This document shows, one piece after another, positions 1-11,980 of a stretch of DNA of 64,000 bases (the stretch's first letter is position 1; the number at the start of each line of letters is the position of its first letter). Position numbers and translations under genes: made by a program. A model generated the notes under the pieces. The model was not told the DNA's origin. It ran no database searches and was given only the letters and a program-made list of their open reading frames with translations. The stretch is from Tetracentron sinense (taxonomy: Eukaryota > Streptophyta > Magnoliopsida > Trochodendrales > Trochodendraceae): positions 86,595-150,594 of the forward strand of contig JABCRI010000896.1 in NCBI GenBank assembly GCA_015143295.1. The letters are read 5' to 3'.

Positions 1-2076
1 CCGACCATGTCCCCTTAACTGTATCTTGGCCCTTTGAAGACTTGAACATCACATATGCAGATTGTGGTGTTCAAGATAATGACTGTGGTGATGTTGGTGA
101 AGGTATTGAAGACGGTGATGATGATGATTAGTCAGGGGATATTTATGAAGATGTTGCCAGAGACGATGTTGATGAGTGTCCTATCCACTCAAATATCTCA
201 ATGGTTGATATTCCTAGTTCCTCTAGGTCTGCTTTTTGGCAAGTCAGTCAACCTAGGGACAATCGCCATGAAAATGATGATCCTCAAGGCCCTTCAGTAA
301 ATATGATTGAGAATAATGACTATGTGAATTTCGACCCTTCAGGCTTTGCAAATGTACTCGAGAATATTAATGATATTTTGCTTGGTCAAATGTTTAAGGA
401 TAAGAGGTGTCTACAGAATGTGTTGGCAAAGTATGCAATGAGAAAAAACTTTCAATACAGGGTTGTGGATTCAAATAAATCAAAATTTATAGTTAAGTGA
501 CTTGAGGATAATTGTACTTGGAGGTTACGTGCATCAAAGGTGAATGAGTCAGGTGTCTTCAAGATAAAAATGTATAATTCACATCACTCTTGTGGGTTTC
601 CCCTAACTGGGACCGATCATCGACAAACTTCTAGTTTGGTTATTAGTGACATGGTTGTGGGACGAATCGAGGCTCACGTGGCATATAGGCCAAAAGAGAT
701 TATCCATGATGCTTGGAAAGAATATGGGGTTCAAATGAGTTATAAGAAAGCATGAAAATCTAGAGAGATTGCAATAGAATAGGTTAGAGGATCATACAAC
801 GAGTCGTGCACTGATCTCCTCGCTTATTTGTACGAGCTGCGCAGGACCAACCCAGGAACAGTAACTGTAGTATTGAGCGACCCAGATACTTGTGCGTTCG
901 AGAGATGTTTTGTTGCTCTTGAACCTTGTATAAGAATTTTTCAGCTAAGTTTACGAAGAGTATTAACCGTTGACGAGACGCATCTAAAAGGTAAGTACAG
1001 GGGGGTCTTAATTATAGCAACAACACTTGATGTTGACAACCACATATTTTCAGTTGCATATGAAATAGCTGAATCAGAGAACAATGATAGTTACAAGTGG
1101 TTTTTAAATTATTAGCAGACTCACTGGGGTACATGGAAGGGTTAGTCATTATAACTGATCGACATGCTAGTTTGATAAGTCAAGTCCCCATTGCATTCCC
1201 ACATGCAGTTCATAATTATTGTTCATATCACATTAGCCAGAATATGCATGCAACATTCAAGGACGAGGGATTGAAACCGTTATTTTGGTTGGCCATAAAG
1301 GCGTGCATGTTCAGCAAGTTCCAAAAGTTTATGTCACGCGTCGCAAGCGTAAACTCCGAGGCACATCAATGGTTAGATGCAATTTCAAAAGAAAAATGGG
1401 CATCTGCATACTTTCCTGGGTTGTGGTATAACATTGTTACTACCAATATAGCTAAATCACTCAACAGTTTACTTAAGGAAGTGAGAGAATATCCGGTCAT
1501 AGTGCTTTTAGAGGATGTGCGGCTTAAGATCCAGCGAATGTTCTTTAACTGACGAAACAAAGCGATAGAAATGAATGGAAGACTAACAACATGGGCTAAG
1601 GGTAAAGTACAGAAAAGAATTACTAAGGCACGTTATCTTGACTATGACGGAATCATTCGATATGAGTATTATGTGAGGGGGAATTCAATGCTACAGTGAA
1701 GCTTCTTGAACGTACCTGCACTTGTAGGAAATTTGATGTTTAAGGGTTACCTTGTGTACATGTTTTGGTTGCTTGTAATAAGTCTCAACATCATCAGTAT
1801 GCGTATTATTCGCCTTACTATACATCTAATATGTATCGAGCCACCTGTGAATAGTCAATATATCCGGTAAATGACAAGAAGCAATGGAATCTCCCAGATG
1901 AAGTAATGGCCAAGACCAAGCGGATTAAACCCCCTGTACAAAAAAAAGCATGGGGAGACCGAAGAAGAACAGAATTCTTTCACAAGGCGAGAAAAGGTCT
2001 ACCATAAGATGTGGTAAATGTAAACAAAGTGACCATAATAGACAAACATGTACTAATGTAATCCCGCAAATATGAT
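1..2076 (+). pseudogene. Mutator-like (MULE, mudrA-type) transposase, decayed
   Basis: This is the remnant of a MULE transposase, the DDE enzyme that cuts and pastes Mutator-like elements; its N-terminus lies left of the window. In order one sees an acidic N-terminal stretch, a MuDR-type DNA-binding region (about 330-750), the catalytic core (about 960-1500) with VDETHLKGKY, ITDRHASL, a CSYH motif and a Glu in KEKWASA, a SWIM finger (CTCRKF, then CVH, about 1706-1765), and a C-terminal CCHC knuckle (CGKCKQ...H...C, about 2009-2050). It is broken by stops at 498-500, 753-755, 780-782, 1552-1554, 1741-1743 and 1852-1854, and by a frame change in the T-run near 1100. Residue order and spacing match the family. 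It converges on the ULP1-like gene to its right, probably as part of one element. Confidence 0.88.
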
Positions 2077-2797
2077 CATGTCATAGTGAGAATACAAAGA
2101 GTATTTGTATTTAATTCTGAAATTTGTATTTGATAAAAAAAATTCGGTGCACACATGAAAGGCTCAACCCAAAACGAAGTCGGTGCACATTAAAAGTAGG
2201 GCAAACCGTGTATTTTGAATTATTGAAAGACCCCTAAATTCTGCAATGTATCCCAACACACAAAGAAAATAGGTATTTTGCTCAACATTAAGTATACTTT
2301 TGATTCCCTAATCCCATATCTCCTACATACAGTGCATGGTATTCAACAGATGTGAGTAAATACCACTAATACACTAAATTATGACACTAGCATACAAACA
2401 AATGTATGGAGAAGGGATTAGGGGAAAAAAACATGTTATATCGAAATTTTTTTCCCTAGTATCGAAAAAAAAATTTCAATATCGAAATAATTCGATGTTG
2501 GGAAAAAACAACAACAAATAGATATTGAAAAAAGATAGACAATATTTGGGGACACAGAACTTGTACATACATCGATAACGACCATTTCCATAACATCCAT
2601 AATGACCATTTCCATAATCAAATTTTGTTATTGATCTGAATGATTTTACATCCATAACAAATCTAGTACATACATCGATAACAAAATGACCCTTTCCATA
2701 ATGAATAAGTTTACATTTCTATAATAAAATTTGATTCACAGTTTACATCTTGACTCTCAAGACACTCAAATAAGGACACCCCACTTTATGCTCAATC
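2077..2797. other. Spacer between the two convergent element genes
   Basis: AT-rich spacer between the ends of the transposase and the ULP1-like gene. It contains scattered TATCGAAA words around 2438-2515; the same words recur at 6700-6870, beyond the other side of the ULP1-like gene. No coding potential is visible. Confidence 0.5.
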
Positions 2798-5700
2798 TCA
2801 GACACTCCACCGTTTGACAACCATCATGGATGGGTAATCCCACTCATCATCTCGTACGCTATTCGTTTCTAGAACTTCGTTACATCAGTCCACAAATTAA
2901 AATTTTATGGTTAAACAATGTAAGAGAAAACAAAATTCAAAGAGCATAAATAGTGAGTAAAAAAAAAATTACTTGCTGAAAGTGAATGTGAAGATCAGAA
3001 CATAGGAAATCAACATATTTTATCAAAAATATTCCACAATCTTTACTGAAACACATTAACAACACATAACATCAGTACATTATAGTTAAAAATATATTTG
3101 ATTTTGTATAGTTAAAAGACTTACTCATTCTTTTGTATTGGTAAGCAGATGATCTCCCGCACTACCCATTCCTGGCCTGTTAGAGCTCCTATGTCGCCAC
3201 ACATATGGAAGAGGGCGAGGATGCACTCTTTGAGGGTCTCCAGTTGTACTGTGTACTTGTCCATCACATTAGTGAATAATTAATCTAGAATTAGGACTTC
3301 CCTCGTCGGGGGTTGTAGCACCGCCAACACCCAATGCTTGTTATGGAGGAACGGGAGGTACACCCTTTCAACCGAGCACATGCTTGGTCGCCCATCTAAA
3401 CCCTGAACTAGATTGCTAAGGTTATAGGAGGCGTTCATCTTTAGTCACTCACGTTTTACAAAGTCTTTAGCAGCAATATATAATCTTAATGTTTCTCTTT
3501 CAGCAAGTAGGAATTCCTGTCAATTCATTAAATAATTAGAATACCTTTAAGATTAATGCAGATAATAAACTAATAAATACTCACCTTACCATAAAAAAAA
3601 GTAGGTCCAAAGACACAAGGCTGGATGTAAATAGTGGGGAATCTCTCATGTCGTTGTGCCAACAACTTCATCCATATGTCAATATGCTATGTACATTGTA
3701 CATTGTATTAGTGTTAGACTAATAGCATTATAAATTAAATGAGCAACCCATAATTATAGCCGAGAGAAGAGTATTACCGTGGAATCGATCTCGCATTTCG
3801 GAGTTGACACGTCATTGAGTAGCTCCGGAGTGATCTTGTAATGATATAAAGTCCTTCACAATTACAATAATTGAAGGAAAAAAGATCATTAACTAATCAT
3901 TAATCATAAATTAAAGAGTTAGGTTTATTACCTAACATTATTTTCATTTGTCTCCGTATTTAAAAAATCTCGGAGGGCCTTTTTTTCTACTGCCCTATCT
4001 TCCCTCATTGGATCCATCTCCAACCCGGTCCAACCCGGTTGTTTCCTCCATCTAGTATCCATGTAAGGGGAGCGGAGATGCTTAGAAATAATTGTTAATC
4101 TTTGTGTTCTTCCCCCCCCCCCCCCCTGTGGAAAAGATGTGGTAGCGTACTCAACTCCCTCCCCCTGTGGAAAAGATGTGGTAGCATACTTAACTCATTC
4201 ATTCTGTGGAAAAGATGTGGTAGCATACTCAACTCCCTCCCGCTGTGAAAAAGATGTGATAGCACACTCAACTCCCTTCTACTGTGGAAAAGATGTGGTA
4301 GCATACTCAACTCCCTCCCCCTATGGAAAAGATGTGGTAGTATACTCAACTCCCTCCCCTCGTCGAAAAGACCTAGATACATAATCATCCCCCACACCCA
4401 CCCCCTCTGGAAACGGTGGTCTCTCATCATCACTTCTTAACTGGGTGGAAGGGTTAACCTCTGCAACCTTTTTGCCCTACAAACAACTTAGATTTTAGAA
4501 ATAGCGTGGAAGATAGAAAATGTACAATAAGGAAGAAGAGAAACAACCTTTCTACGTTCTCTTTCTCTCATATCCTCTCTTATAGCCTCAAGTTTTGATT
4601 CGTAAATATTCAATCTATCTATCAGGCAATCAAACCTACAATCCATCTTTGTGGCTAAGACATCAATTCGTTGCCCAATATATTGTTTGAGCCGCTTGTA
4701 CATAGAATGTATATCATGTACCTGGAATAATGATAGAAATTAGGCCAATAAGGTTGTTTGACATTTTTATACATAGAAGGTATATATATTGAATAAATGA
4801 GTGCACGTTACTTACATTTTTTGTCCTTCGCTCATGCTTGGACCTTTTGACGTGTACCAGGGAGGGACTATCCTCCTCCTCATCATCACCATCATCCTCC
4901 TCCTCTACTTCCACCTCAATGTCCTCCTCACCATCCTCCTCCTCTTCAGAACTATCCTCCTTCTGATCATCTTCATCTTCCTCATAATCCTCAGATCCCG
5001 CCTGATGCTCCCCCATTCGTACGAGTACATCCCTCACTACTTGCTACTTTGCCTCATGAGCTGTGGGATGCATAGATAAAATCTCAAGCTGTGAACATAA
5101 AATAAAGTTAGAATTAAGAAAATAGGCAAGTAAACAAAAATTATATATAACTTCGTACTAAATCCATACCTCTTCTAAATTAAATATCTTATCTTGTAAT
5201 GTCCTATAGCTTTTAAAATCGGTATTATTCCAACGCAAAACACGAGGGAATGTCATAGTCATGAGAGGACCACCGCGGGAACATAATTTCCCAAGTGCAG
5301 GGATGCTTTCAAACATCCAAATCTATCATCATTAGAACATTAAATGAGCAATAGAAATCTAATTACAAACGGAACAAAAAATAGCAACTCAATGATATAA
5401 TTTACCTGGAAAGCGATACCACAACCGATAATATTATATTTTGAAGTTTCAATATGAGCGGTTTCAAGACCTTCTTTAAATCTCATATACCCTATAGCGC
5501 CCCAACAGTATTTGTTGAAGGCCTCGAGGTCCTCCACCAACTCCAAGTACTGAATCTCAATGTTGGAGTGCGTCTCTTTTGCAATGATTAATATCTCGAC
5601 GTATAAGACCAAAGCAATCTTGACTGCATCCATATCATTATCACACATATTGAACTTCTGAACCAACTCATTCTTTTTAATCAGTTGTGATTTACCAAAC

Positions 5701-6101
5701 ATTTGAACTTTAAAAGATGTCTGAGAACCCGCCTCTTCAGTATGAGCATGTGCTATGGCGGGAGGGGCATCTAAACTAGCATTCAAGCCCATGATCATAG
5801 TAAAGTGTAACTCATTGAACCTCATCATCCTACCAGCCACGTCAAAAACTAGCTTGTCTTTACTCCACTGCCTTTGGAGTAGATGCTCAAATGCTTGACC
5901 ACACTGGAGATTTTTGGGCAAATCATAAAGATGCCCAAAACAACACTCTAACCATAACTTCTTTCTCATAGGATTGGCCTCCAAGTTCAGCCTTATGACC
6001 TCAAACCATTCCTTCATAGTACATTTAATGGAAGGTTGGGACTTTTCCATTACTTTTTTTCCTTTGCTTTTCCGTTCCCCCTTTTCTTTGGTTTTAGGCA
6101 T
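2798..6101 (-). pseudogene. ULP1-like (C48) SUMO protease gene with DUF1985-like domain, transposon-borne
   Basis: A multi-exon gene of the ULP1 family (cysteine proteases that process SUMO). Start ATG at 6101 gives MPKTKEKG and a Lys-rich, NLS-like N-terminus. Exons inferred from GT/AG and frame: 6101-5406 (DUF1985-like, FGHLYDLP, MIMGLN), 5322-5170 (PRVLRW), 5088-4816 (Glu/Asp-rich), 4721-4548 (probable coiled coil), from 4476 (13-residue repeats), 4080-3932, about 3853-3780, about 3690-3592, 3516-3125, 3045-2973 and a last exon ending near 2798. The protease domain keeps His (HNKHW, 3334-3336), Asp (LILD, 3283-3285), Gln (IQKN, 3133-3135) and Cys (DCGIF, 3036-3038). His-Asp spacing is 17 and Gln-Cys 6, as in yeast Ulp1. 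In-frame stops at 5044-5046, 3445-3447 and 3280-3282, and in the repeats, indicate a pseudogene. Family assignment is firm; exon ends are inferred. Confidence 0.85.
4127..4381 (-). repeat. 39-bp coding minisatellite in the ULP1-like gene (13-residue repeat)
   Basis: About six and a half copies of a 39-bp unit. In the reading frame of the ULP1-like gene each unit gives GEGVEYATTSFPQ with small changes. The period is an exact multiple of three and the repeat sits in the linker between the acidic/coiled-coil region and the protease domain. Three units now carry in-frame stops. A run of about 16 C follows at 4111-4126. Confidence 0.85.
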
Positions 6102-6714
6102 CTTTAATATGCAAATATTAATCAAATTTATTAAACAACTAAAAGTAAATGAAAATGGGGGCTCATGAAATTTAAGCATAAAGAAACACTAAGAAACATG
6201 GTGCTCCTTCAATAATTACTAAGATTTTGATTGAGCTCCTAAGACAAATATATCTAAGCCAACACTAAGATATCAATAATTACAAGAACTGCAAATCACT
6301 CAAAGATACAATCACCAAGCCTGTAAAACAGCTTTTGCACATGTAAGTTACGATAAAACTAATGATCCTTATAATAGTCAAAACAAGGTCTCAAGTTGTA
6401 ATATGATACTAACTCATAGCTAAAAAATTGTAATATCATTAAAAAAAATTGTAATATCATTAAAAAAAAAAGTTGTAATATCATAGCTACCCTCTTCAAA
6501 AGCATAACTCATAGCTAAAAAAAATTGTAATATCATTAAAATTATAATTATTCAAAATGAAGTGGATTAAACATACTACATTCAAAGTGAGAGGTGAACT
6601 TTCTATATGAAGTGGATTATCTAAGAAATCATCACATAGCAACTCCATATAGGAGCCTCAAGTGTGGGAATGAAGATGAGAACAAAATGGAAGAATATCG
6701 AAAAAATAGGGCGA

Positions 6715-6779
6715 ATATCGAAAAAAAAAGGATGAATATTGAATTTTTTTTTTCAATATTCATCCTTTTTTTTCGATAT
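6715..6779. repeat. 27-bp perfect-arm hairpin
   Basis: Two arms of about 27 bp are reverse complements (ATATCG, an A-run, GGATGAATATTGAA, and its inverse) around a T-rich loop of about 8 bases. The only difference is one base in the A-run length. Related TATCGAAA words flank it. Confidence 0.8.
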
Positions 6780-6961
6780 CGAAAAATATTTTCAATATCG
6801 TCCTTTGTTTTTCAATTTTCTTCATAGGGATTTTCGTATATTTGATATTTATCCACATTTCAGATTTTTTTTTTGATATTCTTCATGCCATGGGGTTTTC
6901 TAAAGAGAAAAACACTGGAGTTGGAAAACCTTTCGAGTGAAGAGCCTCCTCTTCTTCCTCC

Positions 6962-7039
6962 TATTCATTCGAAATCTTCTTCTTCTTTTACAGTGCACAC
7001 TATTCATTCGAAATCTTCTTCTTCTTTTAGGGCGTTCGA
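6962..7039. repeat. Two-copy 39-bp tandem duplication
   Basis: A unit starting TATTCATTCGAAATC and rich in CTT triplets occurs twice in a row with a period of 39 bp. Origin unknown. Confidence 0.75.
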
Positions 7040-7460
7040 AATTTCTTTTTTAGGGCACACTTCATTCGTTCGAATCACAAGTGTTAACTATTCATGGGGG
7101 TAGTTTGGACTTTCTAACGTCCTCTCCCACATGCTTGAGCGCTACACACGCGGAAAAGCTAGAAAAAATAAGTCTTAAAAAAGTAAGCTGATTTTGGGGT
7201 GTTTTTCGAAAAATGGAGCTTAAATGGGGAAAAATCCCCTGTATCCGGTACTTGTTTGGATTACGATTTTTTTTTTCATAATTTTTAGATGATTGAAGTT
7301 GATATTCCCCAATCATTATTTGAGGAACAAGGCTGGTATTTCCAAAATAAAATTGAAATAATGTCTATCTTCAACTATTTGTAGGAGGAAATATTCCTTC
7401 ATTTTTCAAAAGAAAATTGATCAAAATTGTGCTTGGTTAAAGACTCACGGTTTGGAAAAT

Positions 7461-10400
7461 TCATTGATCATCGAATAGAGGTCCCACCAGAACAAACCTT
7501 TGGCTTGGATGGTTAGCTTTAGCAAAAACATTACAGGTAAGATACCTTAAAATGCTAACATTAAGGGTAGATTGAGCTTCACAGTGAGCTGCAAAATTGG
7601 CCTCTCGATAAACGAGGCTAAAAGAGAAGAGATGACATCTAGAGAGTAGAATCTGAATGACCTCAATGATGCTAATGATCTCCCAATGGACACTAGGTGA
7701 AATTCCAACTAGATAATAAAGGATTTCCTTGGAATCAGATTCCAAGATTATCTTATCCCAATTGGAAGATAAAGCAATATGAAACCCCAGACGAATCGCC
7801 TCCGCTTCTGCAATTCGAGCGGACCCTCACTGAGTGGTTTTGAGGATGAGAAAACATAAGCTCCTAAGTGATTACGAACCACCACTCCTGCACAGTTGCG
7901 ATTCCACTCAGGAGAGCCGCACCGTCTGTATTAATTTTCAGCCAATGTACTTCAGGTGGGAGCCAAGCACTACCATCCCTCTGACTAATTGTGTGAGGAA
8001 GAAGATCACCAAGATTCTCAGGGATAGGGCTCAATTCCTTCATGAAAGAATCGATTATGTGAATGGTCTCCTTGGGGTCAAGGGAAGCTCCTTTGAAGAG
8101 GATGTTATTGCGAAGATTCTAGATACACCATAGGGTAACACTGAGGTGAATACTCAGATCCACATTATTGTCAAGAATGGTTATTCCACCATTCGGCCAT
8201 AGAGCTACGGGCTAGATGGGGGGGTGAAGGGATATGGAAGAGCCAAACCAAATGCTTCTTGAGCAGGGACATTCTAGGAATAGGTGAATGGTGGTTTCCT
8301 CTATATGACCACAAAGGGGGCACGAGGCTTCTACCAGAAGGTGTCTCTTACACAGATTGGAGGCTACAACAACCGCATTGTGGCACAACAGCTAAAGAAA
8401 GTTCTAAATTTTGGGAGAAACCTGTAACTTCCAAATCAAACCAAGACTGAATTGTCCATAATAGGGGGTTGACCACTACTAGAAGGTCATTGGTTGTCCA
8501 ATAGCTGTTTTGCAAGGTGTGAAGCTGAGTTCACCTTAAAAATACCTGTAGTGCCAAATTAAATTATCTGGGATGTTGAGGACACTGATTGGCATGCTTC
8601 GAATTTCCATAAGTGTAGCATTTGAGAACAGTAAGGATAATCTCTCTTTGTCCCAGCATCCCCTAGCAGAGTTTTTCAATGAGGAGACCTTCCTATCATC
8701 TATCATCGTGTCTACAATTGGAAGGGGTTTGAAGGATGGTTGTTTGGGAATCCAAGGGTCATGCCATATCCGCACCTGCTCCCCCGTACCAATTTGCTAT
8801 CACAATCCTTTCTCTAGGACTAAACGACCGTAGATGATACTCTGCCAACCCCAAGACGGACGATGTCCTATCTGGGCTTCTAAGTAGGAATGAGAGAAAT
8901 TTTTAATTTTGACCACTGTTGCCCATAACGACTGGGGAGGCAAAGCTTTTTCCAACTTATCCAGTGTATTTTAGGTTTAGGCGATTGCCCCCACCAAAAG
9001 CGCCCTATAGCGGAATTCAAATCGTTGATCCATTTACCGGGAAGTTGGAAGAAGCTCATTGCATAAGCTGGAATTACTTGGATGATAGCCCGGATGAGAA
9101 CTCCTCTGCCTGCTTGAGTCAAGAGAGAGCTTGTACACTCCTGAATACGTTTCAGATTACGGATCTTAATTGCATCAAATACTTGCCACTTTGATTTGTT
9201 AAATTAACTTGGAAGACCAAGGTATTTCGTAGGGGGAGACAACTTCCTAATGTGAAGCAGCTTGCCAATGATACGATGGAATCAGGAAGGGGTGTTTTGG
9301 CTGAAGGTTACCCCTGACTTCTTATAATTTATCATTTGGCTGCAAGCTTGACTGTAAAGCTTGAGGATGTTCATAAGAGTCATGAGTTCCTCAAGTTTAG
9401 CCTCAAATAGGAGATGAGATATGCAAGGGGCTTGGCGAGCAATCTTGATAACGCTAATACGCTTTTCTATAACTGCTTGATTAATGAGACTAGATAGAGC
9501 TTTCGCGCATAAGATGAACAGAAAGGGTGAGAGGGGATCACCCTGACGGATTCCTATTTTGGGGATAATGTGACCTTAGGCTCCCTATTAAGGAGGACTG
9601 ATCGGTGCTAAATGTTACACATATATGCACCTTAAACTGCACTTGTTAATCCATTAGAGTATTTTTTTCTAAACTATTTTACGGTACTTGGTTGTCTTCA
9701 TTGATTTCAGGTTCATGCGAGGAACAGAAGGTTAAAAATAAAGATTTAAAGACTTCCAAAAGGCTCAAAAGATGTTCAACCATGTGAAAGACCAAAAGAA
9801 GAAAAATCTGAAATTTTCTGTAACCTACGATAGATCGTAGGTGGTCTGTGATCGATCGTAGGTCAAGCTGCGATAGATGAAAGGGCTGCGATGGATCGCA
9901 AAGATGGTAGAGAGCTACTGGAAAGTTTCTTCTGTGTGCGATCGATCGCAAGGACCGCATACGAAACTGTAGGAATACACTGGCTGATAAGGTGGATCTA
10001 TCTCGACCAGGACCCTAACTTCTGAAGGACCATAAGAATGAAAGACCACTCTAAGCGATCATAAGCTCGATTCAATTTTAGTTTAACTACCATGATTCGG
10101 TTGGGGCCTCTAGTTCTCAGATTTACGAAGTGGCTAACTTCATGGACTACAAAGACATTGCCTGTAATCTGTCTGCCCGCTATGAAGGCAGATTGAGTTG
10201 GGCTAAAGATGTCATTGACAATATCTCTGAGATAGGACACCATGATCTTAGATATAACTTTGTAGATAGCGTTACATAGATTGATAGAGTGGTAGTGATG
10301 CATGTTATCTGGCTTGCTAACTTTGGGGACGAGAGCAATGTGAGTTAATTTCGCTTGACGGAGCATGAATCTATTGGTGAAAAAGCTCTGGACCGCGAAG

Positions 10401-11980
10401 TAGACTACCAAACCCACCGTATCCCAGTGTTTCTAAAGAAACTCTCCAGGCATACCATCAGGCCACGGAGCTTTGAAGGGGCCAATCTGAAAAACAGTAC
10501 TCTTGATCTATCTCCTCAATGGAAACCTCACGATAGAGAGCAACATTCATTTGAAAGTGACTTTGGGTTGCACGAAAGAGAGGGCCTCCTGTTCATGAAG
10601 GGTCCATATCCCCTATCATCCTTAATTGCGAGTAATCTGTTATGTTGTCGACCTTGAATCGCAGTAGTGTGGAAAAACTTAGTGTTTCTATCCCCAAAAG
10701 CCAACCATTCAATATGAGATTTTTGGCGCCATAAGATCTCCTCTTGATGGATAGTGCTTTCGAACTCCTTAGAGAGAAGATGTTGGTCGTGGCGCTCTTC
10801 CATTGAATAGAGATCTGCAATTTTAAAAGTCAAGTTATGAATCTGAACCTTTAAGTGACCAAAGGATTTTTTGTTCCAAAAAAGGAGTTCCTCCCTACAC
10901 TTACGAAGTCGTTGTAGAAGAGCGAACATCCTAGATCCGGATGTTTGTTTTTTCCAAGCCTTTGAAATCACAAATGGATAGTCTTTGTGGGAATCCCACA
11001 TTGCTTCATATCAGAAACATTCCTTAGATCTGGACTCAGAAGAATGGGGCAATGGTCCGATCCAATCGCAGGCAACACTTTCACAATTAGGTAGGTTGGG
11101 GTGAAACATTTGAAAAGCGGAATTGGCGAGAGCTCTATCCAATCTAATCGAAATTAACTGCTCACCGGTTGGACCAAGTGAAAGGAGGACCTTGGGACCC
11201 CAAGTCCAATAAGTTGGCTTGAGAAACGAAGTCTCATCTGGGAATATGTGGGTGGGAGGATGACCACCTTCTTTCTCGTCTGGATTCAAAATAACATTGA
11301 AACTGCCTATACACAACCAGGGATTATTTCGATGCGACCCAAATTCTACCACATATCATTACGAGCAGAGTCATTCGAGAGATCATATATGAAAGAGGTC
11401 AACCATTCAGGATTTTGAGGTGAATATTTGATGGATGCTTCGATGAGATGAGGCCCCGCATAAATGATATTGATTGAGCAGGAATATGTCCATAGCGCGC
11501 AGAACTAGACCTCTAGAGATTCCAGCTGGTTCCACTATAATTATATATATTGTCCATGTGAAGTTTTTTAGCCACTTGGTGAAGCTTATGGATTTTATTT
11601 TTAGTTTCCATAAGAAAGATGATACCGGGTTGAAAGGAAGGACATGGTCCTTGAGAAGCCCAACTGTCCGATCCCCTGACAGTTCCAGGACAAAGCGATC
11701 ATTAGGAGTGGGGTGCTTGCTCCCTGGCAGCCACCCCGTAATGTTTGTCTGAATAGGGAAGATCCCTCACTTGTTTAGAATATTCTGAGATTAGGTGTGA
11801 TGAATGTAGCTTCTGGGCGGTCGAGGAAAGGATTGTAGAGGATGGAGGGGATGGATCCATGTTTTGGTCATGGAATTGGTGTGGGCTGGAGGAATTGGGT
11901 CTACAGTTTGGTTTTTGGAAACAAAGATTGCAAATGGATCTTTTGGAATGTTCTTGGGCTGGGGTCCCTGAGATTTATGG
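7461..11980 (-). pseudogene. LINE ORF2: endonuclease, reverse transcriptase, zf-RVT, RNase H
   Basis: Domains in order on the minus strand. Apurinic-type endonuclease (about 11800-11010): PAGISRGLVL, WLCIGSFNVIL and RLDRALAN; the usual GDFN is GSFN, so a catalytic Asp looks lost. Linker (about 11000-10530): SHIEWLAFGDRNTKFFH. Reverse transcriptase, first half (10380-10015): LVPKVSKPDN, SPTQSAFIAGRQI, KLNRAYDRLEWSF; second half from about 9596: LLNREPKVTLSPK, QGDPLSPFLFILCAKALS. The FADD box that should follow HLLF is absent. Next come AYAMSFFQLPGKW with FWWGQ (about 9060-8960), zf-RVT text, and RNase H (about 7950-7461) with NTDGA, ESDSKEIL and VYREANFAAH. Broken by stops, frame changes and the insertion. 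Confidence 0.88.
9600..10012. mobile_element. About 410-bp insertion splitting the LINE reverse transcriptase
   Basis: LINE RT coding text stops after LQKLG near 10015 and resumes with LLNREPKV near 9596, so the DNA between is foreign. It is rich in GATCGATC and GCGATCGATCGCA palindromic words (about 9826-9960), the same words that fill 26285-26610 of the first solo LTR. It could be an LTR fragment of that broad family. No target-site duplication was recognised, and the outer bounds are good to about 10 bp. Confidence 0.6.

Larger units (their letters stand above)
1..6200. mobile_element. KAONASHI-like MULE carrying a ULP1 protease gene
   Basis: A MULE transposase (plus strand) and a DUF1985/ULP1 gene (minus strand) sit tail to tail about 0.7 kb apart. 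MULEs that carry ULP-like protease genes are described in plants (KAONASHI in Arabidopsis, CUMULE in melon). Treating both genes as one element is an inference from this gene pair. No terminal inverted repeats were found: the left end is outside the window and the right end is undefined, perhaps between 6.2 and 7.1 kb. Both genes carry stops, so the copy is inactive. Confidence 0.7.
6102..7460. other. Spacer between the MULE and the LINE
   Basis: No gene seen. It holds a short tandem of TTGTAATATCATTAAAA words (about 6428-6540), a strong hairpin (6715-6779), a CT-rich duplication (6962-7039), and a T-run at 7266-7275 that could be the poly-A end of the minus-strand LINE. Confidence 0.45.

Noticed and set aside
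4095..4433. Open frames on both strands over the 39-bp repeat
   Set aside because: A repeat whose period divides by three keeps several frames open. Only the frame that links to the ULP1-like exons is likely to be real.
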